Below are positions 22,855-34,142 of a stretch of DNA of 64,000 bases, piece after piece (the stretch's first letter is position 1; every line of letters begins with the position of its first letter). The notes beneath the pieces are model-generated. The model made no database searches and was not told the origin of the DNA. It worked only from the letters and a program-made list of their open reading frames with translations. The stretch is taken from positions 93,507,087 to 93,571,086 of the forward strand of contig CM043966.1 of assembly GCA_014529385.2 (NCBI GenBank). Direction: 5' to 3'. The position numbers and the translations under genes were made by a program. The stretch is from Adiantum capillus-veneris. Lineage: Eukaryota > Streptophyta > Polypodiopsida > Polypodiales > Pteridaceae.

Positions 22855-25800
22855 GTGGGAGTTATGACGGAGGAAGGGAAGCTCAAGATTGAGAAGTTCA
22901 ACGGCAAAAACTACCAACATTGGAAGATGCAGATTGAAGACTATCTCTACCAGAAGGACCTCTATTTGCCACTAGGCGGTCTTGCGAAGAAGCCCGCAAC
23001 AATGGCAGATGAAGCATGGATTGTCCTTGATCGAAAGGCACTGGGAACAATCCGGTTAAGCTTGGCGTCAACGGTGGCCTTCAATGTTTCGGAGATGAAG
23101 ACCACGGAGGACTTGATGAAGTCACTTGACGACTTCTACGAGAAACCATCGGCATCCAATAAGGTATTTCTTATGAAGCGCTTGTTCAATCTAAAGATGG
23201 CAGAGAATGGTTCACTTGCAGAACACCTAAATGACTTTAACACAAACATAAGTCAACTTCGATCATTGAAAATCAATTTTGATGATGAAGTGCGAGCTCT
23301 CCTTATACTATCATCTCTACCGGATAGTTGGGACAGCCTTGTAATGGCTGTAAGTAATTCTATCTCTGGCACAAATACTCTTAAGTTTGATGATGTTGTG
23401 GGTGTTCTCCTAAGCGAGGAAATGCGAAGGAGAAGCACAGGAGAATCATCAAGTGCTGCACTATCAGTGGAAACAAGAGGAAGGCTTAAGGAGAGGTTCA
23501 AAAACCAAAAGTGTCGTGATCGCTCAAGGCGGAGCAAGTCACGCACAAAGTCAGTTCTTGAATGTTGGAACTGCGGCAAGAAGGGCCACGTCAAGAAGGA
23601 TTGTTGGTCCAAGAAGAAGAAGGAGACAGAGTCTCAAGACAACAAGCCAACATCGGAGGCCAATGTGGCAGGTAAAGTAGAGCAAGATGCTCTAATTCTC
23701 TCATTAGACAATGTGTCTAATTCCTGGATAGTAGATTCTGGGGCTTCATTCCATGCAACACCACACAAGCAACATTTCCAAGACTACACCAAAGGTAATT
23801 TTGGGTATGTATACTTGGGAGATGATGAAGCTTGTGAGATTGTCGGCAAAGGTACAGTTTCTGTCAAAACTGCTAACGGAAATGAATGGAAGCTTAAAGA
23901 TGTTACGCATGTTCCTTCTCTTCGCAAAAATTTGATCTCTACAGGATAATTGGACGATGAAGGTCACAACATTGCATTCGGAAACAAATGGTGGAAGATC
24001 TCAAAGGGATCTTTGGTGGTTGCCAAGGGTGAAAAAGTCGGTACACTTTACTTGTGTACTGTTAACACGCAACCTTCAGCTTGTGCAGCAACTACAGAAG
24101 TTGACAGTGCGGTGTGGCACTACCGACTTGGGCATATGAGTGCCAAAGGAATGCAAATCCTTCAAACAAAGAAGCTTCTACCAGGTTTGAAAGAAGTGGA
24201 CTTAGAGTTCTGTGAAGATTGTGTTTATGGTAAACAAAAGAGGGTAAAATTTCAAAAATCAGGAAATGAAAGAAAAAAAAAAAAACTTGAGTTGGTTCAT
24301 TCTGATGTTTGGGGTCCTGCAAGTACACCATCACTTGGTGGCTCATTGTACTATGTAACATTCATAGACGATGCGACTAGAAAAACATGGGTTTATGTCA
24401 TGAAGAATAAATCCGATGTGTTTTCCATATTTCAAAGGTGGAAAGCCTTTGTGGAGAATGAAACAGGTACCAAGGTTAAATGCCTCAGATCCGACAATGG
24501 AGGCGAATATTGCAGCCAAGCTTTTGAAAGCTTTTGTGCTAGCAATGGCATTCGGAGGCAAAGGACAACCCCAAGGACACATCAACAAAATGGGATTTCG
24601 GAAAGGATGAACAGGACAATCATGGAACGAGCACGAAGCATGCGGCTACATGCAGTCCTACCGCTTGAGCTTTGGGCAGAAGCTGTAAGTACGTCTGTGT
24701 ACTTAATCAATCGTTCACCCTCAACGGCATTGGATGGGGGAGTTCCAGAAGAGGCATGGACAGGTAAACCGGTGAATTATGCATTTCTCAAAGTGTTTGG
24801 GTGTGAGGCTTTCATGCACATAGATAGAAGCCTAAGATCAAAGTTAGATGCAAAGCCCAAAAAGTGTTTCTTCATTGGCTATGGAGAAGGAGACTTTGGG
24901 TATCGTCTATGGAATCCTGAAGATGGTAAAATCTTAAGGAGTAGGGATGTAATTTTTAACGAAAAAAATATGTACAAAGATTACTTGGAAAGAAAACAAA
25001 CAAAAGAAACAGGTGATGAGTACATGGAGCTTGAGGACGGTGAAGACTCAAGGACTGCAAACGGTGACAATGTGCAACAACGTCAACCAAATGAGGAGCC
25101 TCAACCTATTCCCCTAAGATCTACAAGAGCAAGTAGACCTCCAGAAAGGTTTGTTCCTTCCTTCAACCATCTCTTGATCTCAGATTCTGGAGAGCCGGAA
25201 TCATATGAAGAAGCTATGCAACATGAATCCAAAGAAGAATGGACGAAGAGCATGCAAGTGGAGATGGACTCACTACATCGCAACCAAACATGGGAGTTGG
25301 TTGAGTTGCCTAAAGGTAAGCGGGCACTTCAAAACAAATGGGTGTACAAGCTAAAGGAAGAAGAAGGTGGGAAGAAAAGGTACAAGTCTAGGCTTGTGGT
25401 AAAAGGTTTTTCTCAAAAGAAAGGTATTGACTTCAATGAAATATTTTCTCCTGTTGTAAAAATGAACTCAATTAGGCTTGTCTTAAGCCTTGTGGCTGCT
25501 CATGACCTAAATCTCGAGAAAATGGATGTAAATACGGCATTCCCTCACGGTGACTTAGAGGAGGAAATCTACATGCTTCAACCAAAGGGGTATGAAGTAA
25601 AAGGTAAGGAGAAAATGGTTTGCAGATTAAAGAAGAGCTTGTATGGTTTAAAGCAAGCATCAAGACAATGGTACTTGAAGTTTGATCGATGGATGTTGGA
25701 TCATGGATTCACAAGATGCAACTCGGATCACTACGTCTACACGAAGAATTTGGGAGATGGAAAATTCATCATCCTAATGTTGTATGTTGATGACATGTTG

Positions 25801-26480
25801 ATTGCAAGTGCTAACATGCAGGACATCAAAGACCTAAAAGAGGAGCTGTCCAAATCTTTTTCAATGAAAGATTTAGGTGTTGCAAAGAGGATACTTGGTA
25901 TGAAAATATCAAGGGACAGGACGAAGAAGACAATAAAGCTATCTCAAGAAGATTACATCAAGAAGGTACTAGAAAGGTTTGCAATGCAAAATGCAAAACC
26001 AGTTTCTACACCTTTGGATGGTCATTTTAAACTAACGAAGGATATGTGTCCAAAGACACAAGAGGAGATAGCCTATATGTCTAAAGTTCCATATGCTGCA
26101 GTGGTAGGTTCTCTAATGTATGCTATGGTCTGGACAAGGCCAGACATTGCACATGCAGTGGGAGTTGTGAGTAGGTTCATGGACAACCTAGGTAAAGAGC
26201 ATTGGCAAGCTGTGAAGTGGATACTTAGGTATCTAAAAGGGACAACAACAAATGCTTTGTATTTTGGAGGAACTGATATTTTTCTAGAAGGGTATGCTGA
26301 TGCAGATATGGCAGGTGACAAAGATACTCGAAGGAGCACTACTGGCTATGTGTTCACCGTTGGAGGCACAACAGTAAGCTGGGCTTCAAAGCTGCAGAAA
26401 GTGGTTTCACTTTCTACCACGGAAGCAGAGTATGTAGCAATGACAGAGGCAAGCAAAGAAATTCTGTGGTCGGAATATTC
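22855..26480 (+). pseudogene. copia-B gag-pol polyprotein, one nonsense codon and truncated RNase H
   Basis: Single frame from a Met near 22864. Domains in order: UBN2-type gag (22880-23450), zinc knuckle CWNCGKKGHVKKDCW near 23563, protease WIVDSGASFHATP near 23725, GAG pre-integrase WHYRLGH near 24115, integrase core starting at HSDVWGP near 24298, RT with LYGLKQAS near 25638 and YVDD near 25783, then RNase H. The TAA at 23947 between protease and integrase stands where relatives carry Gln (L-I-S-x-G-Q), so it fits one CAA to TAA change. RNase H stops matching after EASKEILW near 26465, where it runs directly into LTR sequence; the open frame to 26775 beyond this is LTR-encoded. Confidence 0.94.
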
Positions 26481-26942
26481 TTTTTTGCCGGAATATTATG
26501 GCCGGACGGCGGCCGGAAAGTGGTCGGAAAACAACTTGTCGGTTGGCCGGTGGCCGGTAGTCAATGGCCGGTGGTCGGAAGTCAATGGCCGGTGGCCGGT
26601 GGCCGAATTCAAAAGCGGACTTGTCTTCTCAAGGGCGGCCACACATGGGCGGATTGGAGGGTCCGATTTGGACTTATTCGCACAAGGGCGACTACACATG
26701 GCTGTCTCTCATAAGAGAGGGCAGCCCTTTTGGCCTATAAAAGGAGGCCATTTCTACACACATTTCATAGTGTGAAGTTGATGCAACAAGGTGAGTGTGA
26801 GGTGGTGAGAGTGAAGCAAGGCGGGAGCTCCATTAAGGGTATAATCCCTTTGTAAACTACTTCTTGTTTTGAAGTACTAAAGCCATTGAGTGGCTGCTTT
26901 CCCGTGGACGTAGCCCACATTCGGTGAACCACGTATATCGTG

Positions 26943-26981
<39 letters not shown>

Positions 26982-27064
26982 CTATAATCTCGTGTATATA
27001 AATCTGTCTCTCTCCATTAAGTAATCTACTCAATTATCTATTTAGCTACGTCTTATTCCTAACA
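26481..27064 (+). repeat. copia-B 3' LTR, 5'-truncated
   Basis: Matches the 5' LTR from about 22189 to 22790 almost base for base; the first 185-190 bp are missing. CT array at 26946-26979 is longer than in the 5' LTR. Confidence 0.92.
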
Positions 27065-27794
27065 AAACATGGCATGTTTTTCGATTATTTTTAAGGGTTG
27101 TTGTTTGATTGCGAAATTTTCTGGACTAACCCAAGTACATATGCCCTTATACAGCATGAATTTACAGGTATATGGGGCCAAACGCCAAATCAAGCCCCTT
27201 GGTGTGTGTATATAAGTAAAAATAGCCATTTTTCGAGCAAAATATTGGTAAAACGGAGAAATCCGGCCATGAAAATTGCATGTGAGTGTATATATGTTTT
27301 GCAGTGTCTTTTTTAATTTATTTGATTTGGGGATTTTCTGGGTTTGATTTCCTATTTTCCTTTTAATTTTGCTAATTTTCGGCAGAAAAACTTCAAAAAT
27401 ACAAAAAGCAGGTGAAAAACGGTCGTAATGAAAAACAAAAAATATGGGGATGATCAGTGACTATAGGAAAACCTATGGTACAGTGGGGGTGCAATTATGA
27501 GACTGGAGCGGAAAGCATGTTTTGGACAGATTTTGACCGAAACGTCAAATTTCTTGTAAACTGGGCAAATGGAGTCCAAATCAAGAAATTTTTGAGCCTA
27601 AACCGCATCTTGCAAGAAGTTGGAAGCACAAAATTTCATGAAAAGTGGTTCGGGGACCCCCATTATAAGAATTTTTCACTTCATTTTAAGCTCATTTCCA
27701 CTATTGACCTTTGAGAGAGAGCTTCTGCCACCTAGAGCGAACGGAACTTCCAGCAGCTTCTACGACGCGCACGACTACCTGACGGGCTTCAAAC
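27065..27794 (+). other. G1 non-coding region upstream of the 3' ORF module
   Basis: No supported gene. 27670-27794 is similar to the G2 minus strand at 60320-60192, including a shared TTTTTCACTTCA and CTCATTTCCACTATT. Conservation between two decayed copies suggests function, possibly an internal promoter or untranslated first exon. Confidence 0.55.
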
Positions 27795-27801
27795 ATGAGA
27801 G
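27795..27801 (+). CDS. Predicted first coding exon of the G1 3' module (ATGAGAG)
   Basis: ATGAGAG is followed directly by the donor GTAGGC. Joined to the acceptor at 29661-29662 (AACAG|GATCT) it gives Met-Arg-Gly-Ser-Met in frame with the module ORF. G2 shows the same seven bases, donor and acceptor in the same frame. Inference from sequence only; no transcript evidence. Confidence 0.6.
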
Positions 27802-29662
27802 GTAGGCTCACCACCTTGAGCTTTTCACGCATGTTTGTCGTTTTGTCGCGAAAACTAGTGTAGGGTTCACACAGAAAGCGGGCAGTAGAGACCTACAGGT
27901 AGAAGTGGCCACCTGACGGCTAACCCAAAAGCAATGAGACTTCTCAACAGCTTACCCTAGCAGCATAGGAGACCAATCTTGGATGTCCAAAGGCAGTAGA
28001 AAACCATCGGGAAAAACCCTAATTCCTAGAGCCCCGCAAGAGGCCACCAAATGAGAAATCGGCGGAGAGGCACCCAAATGCTACCAAAATTCATGGGTAG
28101 GAGCATCTCGACATGCTCGACAAGTCTATGTAGCCCACATGACCAAAAGGTGACCCAAAGCGGCACTAAACTTTAGAAACGGCATCAGACACACAAAGCG
28201 TCAAATAGCTCTCGCGGCCAAACCGCATGTCTGTTTGGCACCAAACTTCACGAGCGGCTTTCTTAGACCATCAACAACCAAGTCCTATGGTGGTAGACCA
28301 CCACAAGTATTCAAAGACATGTAAACGCAACCACGGGTGCTTCTAGAGCGACAAATTGCCAAACGGAGCTCCGGTGAAGCCAAAGTTGACAAAAATCATA
28401 CGGCAAGGATCCCCAAGGGATCGGGAAGCTATGGAGACCAACATCAAGAAATTTCATCGCCAAAAAGCACTCCAAAAGTCAGAAAATAGCTCGGAGGCTC
28501 TGAAATCCACACAAGGAGTTACTTTCTATCCATTTGACTTTTTTGTCGAAATTAGGCTTAAAAGGGACTCAGGGGGAGTAAGGGCAGGCACCCGTAGCAG
28601 TTTCCACAAAAATTTCATCAAGAGACATTCTACGCATAGGATGTCTCAAGGCCATTTCTGGGCACAAAACCCAACATTTCTCATCACACATATTTTCTGA
28701 ATAGCCTTTACATGCTAGCCATCAAGTTTCATCATATTTGGACCAAAATGGACCTCATATGTATGAAAAAACGCAAAGTCAAGGCATAGAGGCAATAATG
28801 GGCCATAGACCTGCCAAAACTTGTCCAAATCACATGAAACTTGCACAATACATTCATGAGCACATTGCCAACCAATCTGTGTGGTCACCTGCAAAAAATG
28901 ATGAAGTAGACATCCTACGCGTAGGATGTCTATTTGACATTTTTGGCCTACAGAAGGTGTTTTCCAATTCCAGATATTTTCATATCACCTTCAAGAGCTC
29001 ATATATCAAGTTTGAAGCCATTCTAATCTTTTTTGACCCCCAACACCTCCAAGATACACTTTTTGAGCCCAAAAACACTACACATGGTCTTACCAACACC
29101 AAATCTTGTCCAAATCAAAATCCAAGAGCATGGCCATGTTCCACAGGCCAAGAGCTACCCACAGAACAAATCTCAAGCTATTTTAATGAAATAGACATCC
29201 TACGCGTAGGATGTCTCCAGCATGTTTTTGAACTTCTGTGCAATAATTGACATCATGGGAGCCATTACCATGGTGCAAGGAGCCCATATATCAATTTTCA
29301 CCCTATTTGGATATCATTTGCCACATGTTGTGGACATCCTACCCAATTTGCGAGCCTAAAGCCTGAATCTGCCCAAAAATCCACTTTTTGATGCCCAAAT
29401 CCAATTCCAATCACATAGCCATGTTACACAGGCCAAGGACCACCAGCCTGCTAAGTATCACCAAAATCTGATGAAAAAAGACATCCTACGCGTAGGATGT
29501 CTAGATGAAAATTTTTGACCAGAATTGTACTATGAGCACATGCATAGTTTCCCAAGTTCCTTTTAAGTTTTATTTTCAATTTTCAAGTCATTTGGATAGT
29601 TAAAACTCAATTTCTCAGCTGATATGGAAAAAACGCTAACTTCGGACTACTGAGTGCAACAG
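27802..29662 (+). other. Predicted intron of the G1 3' module
   Basis: 1861 bp, GT...AG. It contains the palindrome array at 28624-29501. The G2 equivalent is 1972 bp (60184 to 58213, minus). Sequence between the palindromes is diverged; the palindromes are kept. Confidence 0.55.
28624..29501 (+). repeat. Palindrome array with 285-bp period in the G1 intron
   Basis: 22-bp palindromes (arm GACATCCTACG) at 28624-28645 (two changes), 28909-28930, 29194-29215 and 29480-29501 (all three perfect), spaced 285, 285 and 286 bp. A half-site lies at 29333-29342, midway in the last unit. Intervening sequence is diverged repeat: for example CATGGCCATGTTCCACAGG near 29130 compared with CATAGCCATGTTACACAGG near 29417. 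Confidence 0.92.
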
Positions 29663-32600
29663 GATCTATGGCAGCCGCAAAGTCACCGGCAAAGAAGAAG
29701 AGGATGACCATAAAAGATTATTTGGAAGAAGTAGAGCCCTTTGTCATCCCAAAAGGAACTCTAAAGCCAACCAGCACGTGGATCCAAGAGGACTTGCTAG
29801 AGTCAAATGATTTGAAGATCTACCAAGGCGTGTTCAAAGACACCGAAGGAAATGTAATAGAGCTACCCATGCTACTGCGGGAGCTCAATGAGTTTGTCGG
29901 AAGCAAGATGGCAAAGTACCTGGAGAAGATAGATCTCCACAATTATTTTGAAGTTGTGCCGGCAGGGGTTGACATAAAAAGAGTATGGGAATTTGTGACG
30001 ACAATCCAAGAAGATGGAGTGGCCCGAGTTACGGATCTGTAGGGCAAGCGAGACACGAAGATTATAATCACGGAGAAAGTAGTGGCAGCTGCACTAGACC
30101 TCTCCAACAAAGGCGATAGTGTAACCAAAAGAAGAGACGAAGTCAAGGTGTACACTGAAAAGAAAGGCAACTACACCTTTGAAGACATTGCCAACCCTAA
30201 AGTGTCAATCATGAGTCAGTTGTACAACCAGTACTTCCATATGTGTACAAAGCGGCCACAAAAGTACAGAATGCCGCCTGGAGCAATTGCCACAACCTTC
30301 ACCTGGGCAATGCAGAAAAGCAAGCCGAAGGTAATCAACTATGCAGCTTATATACATGACAATCTGGTGAAGATGGGCAACAAGAACCCCACCTATATTG
30401 TGCCAGGTGAGATAATCACGAAAGTGATTTATGGGGCATTGCACGCCAAGGGAAGATGGCCCGACTCTCCGTCACAAAATGACTGGCTAAGGCTCAAGGA
30501 AGATAAGGAAGAGGAACAGCCCAAAGCACCAAGGGTGGCAACACGTTTGAAACGCCGGCTAGAGACCGTGCAAGAAGAGCAGCCAGAGTTGAAAAAAGGG
30601 AAGAAAGAGAGTGTCCAAGTGCCGATCAAAGAGACAAAATCATAGAAGGCGGCACGGCTAGAGCGGCTAATGGAAAGTTTCAGAGCCAAAAGAGCCCTCG
30701 AGGGAGATTTGAGTGAGCTATGGAAGTCGTCACTAGAAGCAATGTCGGGATCATCCCAAAGGGTGCATAGAGACAGATTTGAAGATTATATTAAGAATTT
30801 TGAGATTCTGGATGCCACGGCAGAAAATATCCCACATGTACCATTTACAGAGGCAGAAGTGGAGGACGTCCAACGGCAACTGCTAGAAGAGCAAGAAGGC
30901 CAAGAGAGAGAGAGAGGAAGACAAAGGTGGACAGGGATTTCAAGAAAAACCCGGAAACTCCACCGTCCAGCCCTGAGTTCAACCCACCGCCATCACCACC
31001 TCCTCATAGCCCTCCACAAACTCAGCAGAAGGAGGAGCTAGACAAACCTCAAGATCAAGAAGAGTCAAGGCAAGAACAGAGCCAAGAACAAGAGCAAAAA
31101 GAAGAAGCTAAGCCCAAAAGTGAGCAGCCAGAGCCAAATGAAGCAAGGTATAACACATTTATAGACCTACTAGCTGCTGGATATTCAAAAGAAGAAGCTG
31201 CCACAGTTGCATTTGACTTGGCAAGCACGAGAGGGAAAGGGATAACCTAACCCTAGAACTTCCTGAAGAGTCTAAGGAAGTGGAAGCAATGCGGAATGCC
31301 AAAGAGAAGGCAAAAATAGAGCAGGAGGCTAGCCAGGATGAGGTCATTGAGCTCAAGGACCAGATTAAAGTTAAAGAACAAACCATCCAGCGGCTACGGG
31401 CATCTCTTGCGAGAGTCAGAGCTACTAGCTCGACTCACATCACTTCAGAGAGTCAGATTTATGAAGAACAAATGAAAGAGCTCCAGAAGGAGTTGACCTT
31501 AGAGAAGAAGCAAAGGCTGATGATGGCCAAGGGGTCAGTGGTCATGCAAACCCGCATGGAAGAAGAGCACAAGGAAATGCAGGATGACCTGGAAAACATC
31601 AAGAGAAAGCTCGAGGAGGCGGATAAGATAAACGCCAATTTGAACAACCTCCTCGTGAACATGGGAGAGCAAGCCGAAGCAGAAAAGCAGACCTTCCAAA
31701 AGCAAATAGAAGAGCTGAGAGGCCAGTAGGCAGAAGAGCAGTTAAGAACAATGCCAACAGCCATGGAAGGAATAGATTTAGAAAATGTGGCAGATCCTGT
31801 GGACACACCCATGCAAGAGGAAATCCTTGTAGGACCCTCTCAAGAGCCACAAGATCTGACACAAGAAGAAGAAGAGAAGCTATGAAAGGCCATAGAAGCA
31901 GAAATCAGAGAAACGGCCAAAGAAGCTTTGGAATGGGAGGGTTTTTAAATCAATGACCATTCAGAAGATAGACGCCAGCAACCTTTGGCGTGAATGGCTA
32001 CAGTCCTCTCTCCCATATCCTTTGCTAAAGTACGAAGCCGCCACAATCAATAAGAGAATCAGAGAAGAGCCAACAGTGCCATTGTACACAGTAGACATCT
32101 CCAAGCCTGAAGGGGTAAAGTTGATAGTCGACTCTCAACCCAGGTGGAGAAACACATGGCTGACAAAATATCCGCAGTACCTAATCCATTTGATAGAGGC
32201 ACCAAAAGTCATCAGAGATAACCTAAGTTTTTGCCCGCTACCAAGGATGCGGACTTGGAAGGCCCATGAGCTACTGCAAAGAAGCCAACCTACTTGGCTA
32301 AACTATCCGAAGCTGCCAAGCTTGAAGGCAGGCGAGAGAATAAGTGTTCAATACATGGTGCAAACCCTAACGGGCGCCATCAAATTGTTCACTGGCTCGC
32401 TTGACCTATCTTGCATTATGATGAGAAAGATTTGCAAAACACTTTTGGTAGTCTTCGAGACGTTCAAACCGGGCCAGGCGACAGACAATATCTTCTTCTT
32501 TCAAGATACATACAGATGTGCATACGATATGTCTGGTCAGCCCTCCAAGGAGGTGATACATGCATTGTATCAAAGGATCATGTTTTTGCCATCTTATCAC

Positions 32601-32729
32601 CTCCAGGCCTTTGAAGAAGCTTTCTACACCGGCTTCTTCACAATCAGCTCTGACATATTTGGCCCAACACTACTAGCTCAACATGTAAGTTATGAGTCAC
32701 TGCTCAAGATGCGAGAAACCCTAAGATGA
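29663..32729 (+). pseudogene. G1 3' ORF module, unrecognised protein between pol and 3' LTR
   Basis: I recognise no family. From 29668 a frame runs to 30910 with TAG at 30040 and 30643 (G2 has a sense codon, Gln, at the second). Region A (29700-29960) has EPFVIPKGTLKPT and KIYQGVFKD. Region B (30200-30500) has LYNQYFH, KRPQKY and AIATTFTWA. A basic helix (30646-30720), a Pro/Glu/Gln-rich stretch, a UBA-like motif (LLAAGYSKEEAA near 31170), a coiled coil (31280-31730) and region C (31953-32729; DSQPRWRNTWL, TLTGAIKLFTGS, LYQRIMFLPS, FYTGFFT) follow, separated by frameshifts near 30920, 31235 and 31940. All parts recur in G2. No signal peptide or membrane segment is seen, so an env-like role is unlikely. 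Confidence 0.8.
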
Positions 32730-32747
32730 AGAAGCAGCTCAACAGCC

Positions 32748-32763
32748 ATGTCGGGGACGACAT
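32748..32763 (+). other. Hairpin with GGGA loop before 3' polypurine tract
   Basis: ATGTCG-GGGA-CGACAT: a 6-bp stem (7 with the flanking C/G), GNRA-type loop, 4 nt before the purine tract. G2 has the counterpart at 54928-54943. Confidence 0.65.
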
Positions 32764-32767
32764 GAGC

Positions 32768-32780
32768 AAGGAGGGGGGGA
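32768..32780 (+). promoter_or_regulatory. G1 3' polypurine tract
   Basis: AAGGAGGGGGGGA one base before the 3' LTR; primes plus-strand DNA synthesis in LTR elements. Confidence 0.9.
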
Positions 32781-32781
32781 T

Positions 32782-33238
<457 letters not shown>

Positions 33239-34130
33239 AATTAAATTGTATACCCAAGTAATGATGCAAGAGCCCCAAATCTTTCATCTTGAAAGTAGCA
33301 TTCAAATCAGACTTAAACTCAGCAATATATCTCTCATTTGGTCAAGTGATCAGCAAATCATCTACATAAAGAACCACAATGAGAAGTACATCACCCTCAT
33401 GCTTTACATACAATGTGCTTTCTGTTGGACTGTTACAAAAGCCTTGTTTGACCAAATGAGTGTCAGCTTTCCCATACCAAGCAGGAGGAGATTGCTTCAA
33501 CCCATACAAATCCTGGTTACATTTGCACACTTTGTCCTCTTGTCCTTTCTTGACAAAGTGTCTTGGCAAAAGTCTCTTCATAATCTATGCCTTTTTGCTG
33601 TACATAACCCTTTGCAACAAGTCGAGCCTTATGGCGATCGATCTCACCATCCCGCTTGCGTTTCAACTTGTAAACCCACTTCGTACCAATGGCCTTTTTT
33701 CCAGGAGGCAAATCACATAAAGTCCATCTGTCATTTTCTATAAGTGCATAATATTCTGATTGCATGGCAGCCATCCAATTTTTTGAATTTTGTGCTTCAT
33801 CAAAAGATAAAGGCTCCTCAATATCATGTAAGCTAGACACAGCCAAAGCATAACAATCTGATGCATAAGATGCATGGCGAGAGCCTGAACAAGTACAAGT
33901 AGACAAAGGTGCATCCAATTTACTATCACGCAAAGTGTGCACCAGCCAATTTGGCATACCTCGAGCCTGCTCATTTTCAGCCCTTTCCTCATCAAGTACA
34001 TTATGTACATCTGCATTAGTAATAGGCTGATTAGTAACATTTTCGGAAACTCCAATAGGCTGTACATTTGCCTCATTGGAATTTACATTCGAACTGAGGA
34101 AACAAAGTATCATAAATGTCATGCGAGCTT
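33239..34130 (-). pseudogene. copia-A reverse transcriptase, deleted and disrupted
   Basis: Reading the minus strand: WMAAMQSEYYALIENDRWT near 33770, GTKWVYKLKRKRDG near 33680 and KGIDYEETFAK near 33590 start a copia RT. The usual next segment (to the K-T-A-F-L-N-G-D box) is missing. The match restarts with KKGQEDKVCK near 33550, LYGLKQSPPAWY near 33500 and YVDDLLIT near 33345, ending at MKDLGLLHHYLGIQF near 33245, where G1 begins. So there is an internal deletion of roughly 150 bp plus the loss at the G1 junction. Confidence 0.9.
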
Positions 34131-34142
34131 ACATTACTGTCT

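Larger units (their letters stand above)
22005..27064 (+). mobile_element. Ty1/copia LTR retrotransposon copia-B
   Basis: 5060 bp, flanked by the 5-bp target duplication AAACA (22000-22004 and 27065-27069). The 5' LTR is 22005-22790 (TGTTAAG...CTAACA), followed by a Met-tRNA primer site. One gag-pol frame runs 22855-26470 with a single stop. The 3' LTR lacks its first 185-190 bp and the end of RNase H plus the polypurine tract, so the element cannot transpose by itself. It sits in G1, same orientation, between pol and the extra ORF module. Confidence 0.95.

Noticed and set aside
26480-26775. Extended C-terminus of the copia-B polyprotein
   Set aside because: The open frame past the RNase H break is LTR sequence, identical to the 5' LTR.
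28624-29501. CRISPR-like array
   Set aside because: Repeats are 22-bp perfect palindromes with spacers of about 263 bp that are themselves related, in a plant retrotransposon; no cas genes.
29663-32729. Envelope-like gene
   Set aside because: Position fits, but no signal peptide, membrane segment or cysteine pattern is seen.
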